Shown piece by piece: positions 6,458 through 11,235 of a stretch of DNA of 11,235 nucleotides. The notes beneath the pieces were generated by a model, which was given only the letters and a program-made list of their open reading frames with translations, was not told the DNA's origin and searched no databases. The stretch is from Hyphomonas sp. Its GTDB lineage: Bacteria; Pseudomonadota; Alphaproteobacteria; Caulobacterales; Hyphomonadaceae. Position 1 is the stretch's first letter. Each line of letters begins with the position of its first letter. The stretch covers positions 1-11,235 of the forward strand of contig JANSXJ010000095.1 of assembly GCA_024743015.1 (NCBI GenBank), written 5' to 3'. Made by a program: the position numbers and the translations under genes.

Positions 6458-7618
6458 ATGACTTTTCGCTTCAATGACGAACTTCTATTGTCGGAAGAAG
6501 ACCGAGCCCTGGCCGCACGCACCTACCCGAATGTATACTTCGCGCTGGATCATCCTGAATTGAGAAACGAATTCCAGCGCGTTGATCGAGCGGCGATTGA
6601 CGCGAAGCGACGGTCTCGATGGATTGGCTGCGCGGCGCTGGTATTTGCCACCTTGTCGCTGCTCGCCTTTCCGGTTGATGTTGTCATCAAGGGGATCTGG
6701 ACGAATGAGGCCGCGCACAAACCGATCCTGAATTACCTTGCCATTGCCGGTGCCTGTTTTGGCATTCTTGCACTGATCTTCGGGAATATCGGTCTCGGCT
6801 TTGGCAAAGTGAAACGCGGCTGGCTGATGAAGCGCCTGATCACTGAACGCCTGCGCCAATGGCACGCGCAATATATCGCCGCCCACTCCGTCGAGATTGC
6901 CGTCGCGGCTCAGCAACCAGAGGCAAAGGCGGCCTGGTTGGACCAGCGCGATCTCAGCTTCAAACGTTTCAAGCGGAACTTCATCGATCAGATTTCCAGC
7001 GAGTACACCAAATACACCCACGCCTCCGCCGCCGCGCATTCCGGCCAGAGCGTGACCGATCCAAAGGCCGAAACCGCGTTCTGGATCGAAGATGCCTGGG
7101 CCAGTAAGGCCGCAATGAAACCTGACAAGGCACAGCAAGCGGCGCTCGACGAAATCTGTCGCGCTCTGCATGAAACCCGGATGCGGGGGCAAATCCAGTA
7201 CACCAATTATGTGCTTTCATCGGAGGGTAAATTCTGGTCCTCGCCCTCCAAGCAGCTGCATATTCTCGGAAATCTCAGCTATCTGCTCGTCGTCTTTGCG
7301 TTCGTCGCGAACTTCATCGCGCTCGGTGCTGCGGTCTGGGGACCATTCGTGGAAAGCACCTCCGTGCTGAGCGCGCTGGCAATCGCTTTCGCAATTCTTG
7401 CGGTCGGCGTCCGGGCGATGCTGGAAGGCCTGCGACCGCAGCGCGAGACGCGGCGGATGCAATTCTATGCGGGCGCGATCAACCGCGCCGACCGAGACTT
7501 TGACTCAGCACGCACTCATGCAAAACGTATCGCCGCCTTCAGCAAACTGGAGCGCGCGTCATATGATGAAATGGTCGAGTTTATCAGCTCCAACGAACGC
7601 GCGAGATTTGTGCTCTAG
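6458..7618 (+). CDS. Four-TM protein, possibly a duplicated SLATT/DUF4231-like unit
   Basis: A 386-residue protein of uncertain family. It starts at ATG 6458 with AGGA about nine bases upstream. After an N-terminal soluble region (1-50, ending in AKRRSR) come two helices at about 55-75 and 90-113. A basic stretch KVKRGWLMKRLITERLRQWHAQY (117-139, positions only approximate) leads into a helical soluble region (about 140-265). A second pair of helices at about 268-293 and 302-321 is followed by EGLRPQRETRRMQFYAGAIN (323-342). Each half thus has a 2TM hairpin and then an amphipathic Arg-rich helix with a Glu-Arg core, as in SLATT/DUF4231 proteins. Members of that class are proposed pore-forming effectors tied to nucleotide-signalling immunity. 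It is an inner-membrane protein. The gene is divergent from the TIR-FGE gene with a 212-base shared upstream region, and it converges with a 4-base overlap on the GDPD gene. The topology is clear; the family assignment is tentative. Confidence 0.75.
   Translation: MTFRFNDELLLSEEDRALAARTYPNVYFALDHPELRNEFQRVDRAAIDAKRRSRWIGCAALVFATLSLLAFPVDVVIKGIWTNEAAHKPILNYLAIAGACFGILALIFGNIGLGFGKVKRGWLMKRLITERLRQWHAQYIAAHSVEIAVAAQQPEAKAAWLDQRDLSFKRFKRNFIDQISSEYTKYTHASAAAHSGQSVTDPKAETAFWIEDAWASKAAMKPDKAQQAALDEICRALHETRMRGQIQYTNYVLSSEGKFWSSPSKQLHILGNLSYLLVVFAFVANFIALGAAVWGPFVESTSVLSALAIAFAILAVGVRAMLEGLRPQRETRRMQFYAGAINRADRDFDSARTHAKRIAAFSKLERASYDEMVEFISSNERARFVL
7615..7618. other. Second convergent stop-codon overlap through CTAG
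   Basis: CTAG at 7615-7618 holds the TAG stop of the plus-strand four-TM gene (7616-7618) and the TAG stop of the minus-strand phosphodiesterase gene (7617-7615). No hairpin or T-tract terminator separates the two genes. Confidence 0.9.
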
Positions 7619-8628
7619 CGGCCCGCGCAGGCCTCAAGCGCAAGATCGTCGACCTCAAGCGCCGCCGCGACCCGATACGGCGTATCCGTCGCAAGCATGG
7701 TAAGTCCGCCATCGGCGAGGGCCTGGAACTCGCTTGGATCGCCGTCTGACCAATAGACATCATCGAGACGTTCGCCCGCCCGGCCGAGCGTGCCAAATGC
7801 TGTCTCGACCCCGCGATTGCCAATCGCCGCATAGGCCCGGGGGTTTGGATTGCTGATCCCCATCCAGGCGACGACATTGTCAAAGTTCACGCCTTGCGCG
7901 GCCAGTTCGTCCTGATGGGCGCTGCTGTTAACGCTCGCCGTCATCATCAGGTCTGGCGCGAGCCGCGCCACTTCAACAGCCTGATTGTCATTATAGGTGA
8001 TCAGCACGACATTTTCCTCGGCCTCAGCCGCGCGCACCAGCGAGATGATGTTTCGGAAACTTGTGGTTGGCTTCTTGTCGAGCTCAACAATTGCCCCGGT
8101 CGATTTCGCCCAGAGCAGCACGTCTGTCAGTTTCGGGGCCTGAAACGCTGTGACCGTTCCGTCATTGTCTTTGAGGTTCAGCGTCCGGATCGTGTCCCAG
8201 TCTGTATCTGCGACAAAGCCACTGCCGGTCGTTGTACGACCGAGGCTACGATCATGCATCAGGAACAAGACCCCATCCCGGCTTTCCGCCACATCGATCT
8301 CATGGATCAGGATCCCCTGGTCGAAGCCATATTGCATCGTCTCGATGGCGTTTTCGGGATAACCCGGCGCGGGTCCACCGCGATGGGACGCAATCAACAG
8401 GCCGCCGCTCTCGCGCACACAGTCGAAGAAGTCGGGCAGCGGTCCGACCGTTACTGCAGACTGATTTTGAGAATCCAGCGCTTCACGAGCACGATCCGAA
8501 GTCTCCTCGCGTTCTTCTAGAGTCAGCGCCTGCGCCTCACTCGGCGGGTCAAACTCCCCTGCCTCCGGCTGACATGCAGAGAGACAAATACTCGCCACAG
8601 CGAGTGTAAGTGGGAGAAGACGTCGCAT
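7615..8628 (-). CDS. Lipoprotein glycerophosphodiester phosphodiesterase (GDPD family)
   Basis: A 337-residue protein with a lipoprotein signal peptide: MRRLLPLTLAVASICLSAC, lipobox LSAC, lipidated Cys19. Gln20 at the +2 position suggests outer-membrane sorting rather than retention at the inner membrane. Residues about 78-325 are a GDPD TIM barrel with the catalytic signatures in order: SHRGG (81-85, His82 and Arg83), YPENAIET (90-97), the metal-ligand pair Glu110-Ile-Asp112 in HEIDV, LMHDRSLGRTT (123-133, His125) and VELDKK (181-186, Glu182). The enzyme should hydrolyse glycerophosphodiesters from deacylated phospholipids into glycerol-3-phosphate and an alcohol. The lipobox indicates that it acts at the periplasmic face of the envelope. 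Ser/Glu/Gln-rich residues 20-65 form a spacer. The start at 8628 gives an intact signal peptide; the ribosome site is weak. It is divergent from the acyl-CoA synthetase. It could be called glpQ-like, but orthology is not established. Confidence 0.9.
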   Translation of the reverse strand: MRRLLPLTLAVASICLSACQPEAGEFDPPSEAQALTLEEREETSDRAREALDSQNQSAVTVGPLPDFFDCVRESGGLLIASHRGGPAPGYPENAIETMQYGFDQGILIHEIDVAESRDGVLFLMHDRSLGRTTTGSGFVADTDWDTIRTLNLKDNDGTVTAFQAPKLTDVLLWAKSTGAIVELDKKPTTSFRNIISLVRAAEAEENVVLITYNDNQAVEVARLAPDLMMTASVNSSAHQDELAAQGVNFDNVVAWMGISNPNPRAYAAIGNRGVETAFGTLGRAGERLDDVYWSDGDPSEFQALADGGLTMLATDTPYRVAAALEVDDLALEACAGR

Positions 8629-8643
8629 GCTATATCACTTTCG

Positions 8644-8668
8644 ATTCTTGCCGAGCCTGTATCGTCAA
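8644..8668 (-). promoter_or_regulatory. Candidate promoter of the phosphodiesterase gene
   Basis: On the minus strand TTGACG (8668-8663) followed by A is a perfect match to the core of the Caulobacter -35 consensus TTGACGS. After a 10-base spacer comes GCAAGAAT (8651-8644), a partial match to GCTANAWC. Transcription would begin a few bases before the ATG at 8628, so the leader would be very short. It is interleaved with the opposing promoter at 8648-8676. Confidence 0.35.
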
Positions 8669-8676
8669 CCTACAAC
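8648..8676 (+). promoter_or_regulatory. Candidate promoter of the acyl-CoA synthetase gene
   Basis: TTGCCG at 8648-8653 matches the Caulobacter-type -35 TTGACG in five of six positions. CCTACAAC at 8669-8676 matches the -10 GCTANAWC in seven of eight. The spacer fits the known 10-14 base range. The leader to the ATG at 8731 would be about 45-50 bases and contains the ribosome site GGAGG (8719-8723). Confidence 0.5.
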
Positions 8677-8730
8677 ATTCCTCAGGCCCTGAAAGGGGCG
8701 AGAACACTACAGATTTATGGAGGATAACCG

Positions 8731-10356
8731 ATGCAAGGCATCATGCAGGACTGGCAGCTCACGACGAACAAGATTCTGGAGCACGCCAAACGTATCAATC
8801 CAACCCGCGAGATAATCACGCGCCGCGTCGGAGGCGAGATCGTTCGCACCAGCTATTCACAGCTGCACGATCTTTCCAAACAGGTTTCTGGCGCCCTGAT
8901 CGAAGGCGGCATCGGTCTTGGCGACCGCGTTGCGACGCTTGGCTGGAACTCGGCGCGCCACATGGCAGCCTGGTATGGCACGATGGGCATTGGCGCCGTT
9001 CTGCACACAATCAATCCGCGCCTGCACCCCGATCAGATCGCCTGGATCGCCAATCACGCCGAAGACAAGGTGCTGATCCTCGACACCACGTTCCTGCCCA
9101 TCATCGAGGCGGTGAAAGACAAGTTCGAGACGATCAAGACCTATGTGATTTTCGCCGACGCTGACAATATGCCGGAAAACTCGCTCGGCGCGATTGCCTT
9201 TGATGACTGGGTGGCGGGCAAGTCTCTGAATGCCAGCTGGGGCGATTTCCCGGAAGAAACGGCGTGCGGGCTCTGCTACACGTCGGGGACAACCGGAAAC
9301 CCGAAAGGCGTGCTGTATTCACACCGCTCAAACGTCCTGCACACCATGATCACAATGTCCAAGGATGCCATGGGCATGGGCTCGGACGATGTCGTGTTGC
9401 CCGTCGTTCCGATGTTCCACGCCAATGCCTGGGGCCTTGCCTTTGGCTGCCCAGCCACCGGCGCCAACATGGTGATGCCGGGCGCGCAAATGGACGGCGC
9501 CAGCATCTACGAGCTGCTCGACACGGAAAAAGTGACGATTACCGCAGCGGTGCCAACGGTCTGGCTCGGCCTGCTCACCTATTTGCGCGAGAACAATCTC
9601 AAACTGCCACATCTGCGCAAAGTCGTGATTGGCGGCTCCGCAGTACCGGAAGCCATTCTGCGCGCGTTCGAGACCGAGTTCGAAGTCGATGTCATTCACG
9701 CCTGGGGCATGACCGAAACCAGCCCGCTCGGCACGCTTGGCACCCTGCCACCCCACTTGATGGATGCCGATATCGACACCCGCATGACGCAGAAGCTCAA
9801 GCAGGGTCGCCCGCCATTTGGGGTTGAGCTGAAAATTGTCGATGACGAGAACAATGATGTCGCCTGGGATGGGGAAACGTCTGGCCGTCTGGTCGTGCGT
9901 GGTCCGGCCATTGCCGCCGGCTACTTCAAGGGCGATGGCGGAAATGTCCTGGATGAGAACGGGTTCTTCGACACGGGCGATGTCGCAAACATGGACGAGT
10001 TCGGGACCATGCAGATCACCGACCGGGCCAAGGATGTGATCAAATCCGGCGGCGAGTGGATCAGCTCGATCGATATCGAGAATATCGCCGTTGGCCACCC
10101 GAAAGTCGCCAATGCGGCAGCGATTGGCATCTATCATCCGAAATGGGACGAGCGCCCGCTTTTGATCGTTCAGGCCGCGCCGGGCGAGACACCAACCAAG
10201 GAAGAAATGCTCAAACAACTGGAAGGTAAGATCGCCAAATGGTGGACGCCGGATGATGTCGCTTTCATTGACGAGATCCCGCTTGGTGCCACAGGCAAGA
10301 TCAACAAGCTGAAACTGCGTGAGATTTTCAAGGACTATAAGCTGCCTACGGCCTAG
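8731..10356 (+). CDS. Medium/long-chain fatty acid--CoA ligase (AlkK-like acyl-CoA synthetase)
   Basis: A 541-residue ANL-superfamily enzyme, close in length to AlkK of Pseudomonas (about 546). It activates a fatty acid with ATP to an acyl-adenylate and then to acyl-CoA, entering beta-oxidation or lipid synthesis. All core motifs are present: P-loop [11 protein letters not shown] (183-193), PMFHANAWG (227-235), GGSAVPE (301-307), AWGMTETSP (324-332), DTGD (414-417), hinge [15 protein letters not shown] (431-445) and the catalytic lysine in GATGKINK (Lys523). From memory the blocks [32 protein letters not shown] and [11 protein letters not shown] follow AlkK closely, which suggests medium- to long-chain substrates. 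There is no signal peptide; it is cytosolic or peripheral. The start at 8731 is set by GGAGG seven bases upstream; a second in-frame ATG (codon 5) is worse placed. It is monocistronic, with its own promoter candidate and a clear terminator after it. Confidence 0.95.
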   Translation: MQGIMQDWQLTTNKILEHAKRINPTREIITRRVGGEIVRTSYSQLHDLSKQVSGALIEGGIGLGDRVATLGWNSARHMAAWYGTMGIGAVLHTINPRLHPDQIAWIANHAEDKVLILDTTFLPIIEAVKDKFETIKTYVIFADADNMPENSLGAIAFDDWVAGKSLNASWGDFPEETACGLCYTSGTTGNPKGVLYSHRSNVLHTMITMSKDAMGMGSDDVVLPVVPMFHANAWGLAFGCPATGANMVMPGAQMDGASIYELLDTEKVTITAAVPTVWLGLLTYLRENNLKLPHLRKVVIGGSAVPEAILRAFETEFEVDVIHAWGMTETSPLGTLGTLPPHLMDADIDTRMTQKLKQGRPPFGVELKIVDDENNDVAWDGETSGRLVVRGPAIAAGYFKGDGGNVLDENGFFDTGDVANMDEFGTMQITDRAKDVIKSGGEWISSIDIENIAVGHPKVANAAAIGIYHPKWDERPLLIVQAAPGETPTKEEMLKQLEGKIAKWWTPDDVAFIDEIPLGATGKINKLKLREIFKDYKLPTA

Positions 10357-10378
10357 TTCGCCTTACCGCTCGATATGG

Positions 10379-10418
10379 AAACACCCGGTGGTCCCTTGAG
10401 GTCTGCCGGGTGTTTTTA
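10379..10418 (+). terminator. Rho-independent terminator of the acyl-CoA synthetase gene
   Basis: Bases 10379-10388 (aaacacccgg) pair perfectly with 10406-10415 (ccgggtgttt) around a 17-base loop, and the T-run extends to 10417. It begins 23 bases past the stop codon. This is the only textbook intrinsic terminator in the window. Confidence 0.88.
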
Positions 10419-10486
10419 ATTGGGCCGAACCCCCACCCGTTCACGCCGCATAAACCTTAAATCGGCAAGCTCTGAGAGTTAATCTT

Positions 10487-10504
10487 GTCTGCCTTAAACC
10501 AGAC
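10487..10504. other. Small inverted repeat upstream of the exported-protein gene
   Basis: gtctg at 10487-10491 and cagac at 10500-10504 form an 18-base dyad with an 8-base centre, 24 bases before the ATG at 10529. TTGTCT at 10485-10490 overlaps the left arm and could act as a -35, with ATTAAA at 10508-10513 as a weak -10. An operator is possible, but the arms are short. Confidence 0.25.
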
Positions 10505-10528
10505 GTAATTAAACCTGAGACAGCTTGC

Positions 10529-11235
10529 ATGAGTTTCGTTCTGAGCCTCGCCTTTCCCCTGATTGTCGGCACCGGCCCGATGGACGAGGCTCTGCGCGCG
10601 ACCGAAGCTCCGGACAGCCTGCGCGCCGCCTTCACCGTCGAAATGAGCAGCGCCAAAGCCAGCCGCACATTTGCCTTCGACCCGCGAGAGCCGGACGGGC
10701 GGCGCTGGCGCCTGATCATCGCCCGCGGAGAAGACGGCGATCTCGATCAGGCCGCAGCCGCGTGGGGCGCAGAGACGGCGCCAGATGGGCGTCTGTTTCC
10801 GGACGATCTGCGCGCCAGCTTCGGCGAAACGGTCTATGTCGATGATATGGGTCCGGCCTGGCGGTTGAAATTCCAGCATGCGCCGTCTGCGAATGACGGC
10901 GCGCTTGATATCTGGGCGACGCAGCGCTTGCAGGCCGAAGCCTGGATGGAGCCTGGAGATGGCCGCTTCATGCGGATCGACTATGCCCTGCCCCGCCCGG
11001 TCCGCGGACCAAAAGGCGGTCGCCTGACGCGGTTCGAGCAAAGCTATCTTCTCGAGACCGAACCGGAATGGGGGCTGACCTATGTGTCCCAGTTCCAGCT
11101 CAATTTTGAGGCCAAGGCGGGGTTCCGGACGATCCGTCAGAATTACACGGCGGTGATCACCGAAGCGACCTTCTTTTTCGCCAGCCCGGAGCTGGAACAG
11201 CATTTCGTCTCAGCCCAGCTGGACCCGGCCTGGCC
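10529..11235 (+). CDS. Putative exported protein of unknown function (partial, runs off the window)
   Basis: The frame is open from ATG 10529 to the window end, 235 codons and two bases, without a stop. Third codon positions are strongly G/C, as in the other genes here. Residues 1-17 (MSFVLSLAFPLIVGTGP) are hydrophobic and resemble a short signal peptide, though without the usual basic n-region. The remainder is soluble and rich in acidic, aromatic and arginine residues (for example RRWRLIIARGEDGDLDQ at 58-74, MEPGDGRFMRIDY at 140-152, WGLTYVSQFQLNFEAKAGFR at 181-200), which suggests an extended beta-sheet periplasmic protein. I do not recognise the family. No in-frame start exists upstream before a stop at 10451-10453, so the ATG at 10529 is the first candidate. 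The ribosome site is weak. A minus-strand open frame over the same bases reads as arginine-rich, low-plausibility protein and was rejected. Confidence 0.7.
   Translation, partial: MSFVLSLAFPLIVGTGPMDEALRATEAPDSLRAAFTVEMSSAKASRTFAFDPREPDGRRWRLIIARGEDGDLDQAAAAWGAETAPDGRLFPDDLRASFGETVYVDDMGPAWRLKFQHAPSANDGALDIWATQRLQAEAWMEPGDGRFMRIDYALPRPVRGPKGGRLTRFEQSYLLETEPEWGLTYVSQFQLNFEAKAGFRTIRQNYTAVITEATFFFASPELEQHFVSAQLDPAW

Noticed and set aside
9328..10218. 296-codon minus-strand frame inside the acyl-CoA synthetase gene
   Set aside because: It is fully antisense to a strongly conserved enzyme, and its His/Arg/Asp-rich composition is that of a mirror frame.
10457..11203. 248-codon minus-strand frame over the last gene
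   Set aside because: The sequence is Arg-rich with no domain. The plus-strand frame has better third-position GC, a leader-like N-terminus, and follows a terminator.
1..11235. CRISPR array, tRNA/rRNA, insertion sequence, integrase or attachment site
   Set aside because: No regularly spaced repeats, cloverleaf, transposase or recombinase motifs, or terminal repeats were seen.

Overview
The window looks like chromosomal DNA of an alphaproteobacterium, most likely of the Hyphomonadaceae/Caulobacterales type. This is inferred from moderately high GC with G/C-rich third codon positions, palindromic cccggacttgatccggg repeats, and several upstream sequences that match the Caulobacter housekeeping promoter (TTGACGS / GCTANAWC). 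Proteins of the kind found here, such as the small Glyoxalase_8-type protein and TIR-membrane proteins carrying the FW-x-SIKDGDDPADFEAYL segment, also fit that group. No RNA gene, insertion sequence, integrase or CRISPR array was found.

Layout. (1) Bases 1-144 are the C-terminal end of ClpA, followed by an inverted pair of REP-like palindromes. (2) On the minus strand lie a CPA2/Kef-type cation:proton antiporter with an NAD-binding KTN domain (966-2825) and, 212 bases downstream in the same direction, a small Glyoxalase_8-type protein (313-753). The gap between them is rich in hairpins. (3) Divergent from the antiporter is a membrane-anchored DUF900 alpha/beta hydrolase fused to an OmpA-like peptidoglycan-binding domain (2974-4713). 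(4) It converges on a minus-strand TIR - transmembrane - FGE-sulfatase-fold protein (4710-6245), and the two stop codons share one CTAG. (5) Divergent from the TIR gene is a four-TM protein that resembles a duplicated SLATT/DUF4231 pore-type unit (6458-7618). It converges, again through a shared CTAG, on a lipoprotein glycerophosphodiester phosphodiesterase (7615-8628). (6) Divergent from that gene, through interleaved promoters, is an AlkK-like acyl-CoA synthetase (8731-10356) ending in a clear rho-independent terminator. (7) An exported protein of unknown function starts at 10529 and runs off the window.

How they may work together. From the antiporter onward, strands alternate gene by gene, so there is no long operon. 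Most products are envelope proteins: antiporter, anchored hydrolase with a wall-binding domain, TIR-FGE membrane protein, four-TM protein, lipoprotein GDPD and an exported protein. The GDPD and acyl-CoA synthetase could recycle the head group and fatty acids of phospholipids. The most interesting part is 2974-7618, a compact trio of DUF900-OmpA, TIR-TM-FGE and SLATT-like 4TM genes. It has the parts expected of a sensor/effector stress or anti-phage module (TIR domain, CLec-fold ectodomain, pore-like membrane protein). That role is a hypothesis from architecture and proximity only.
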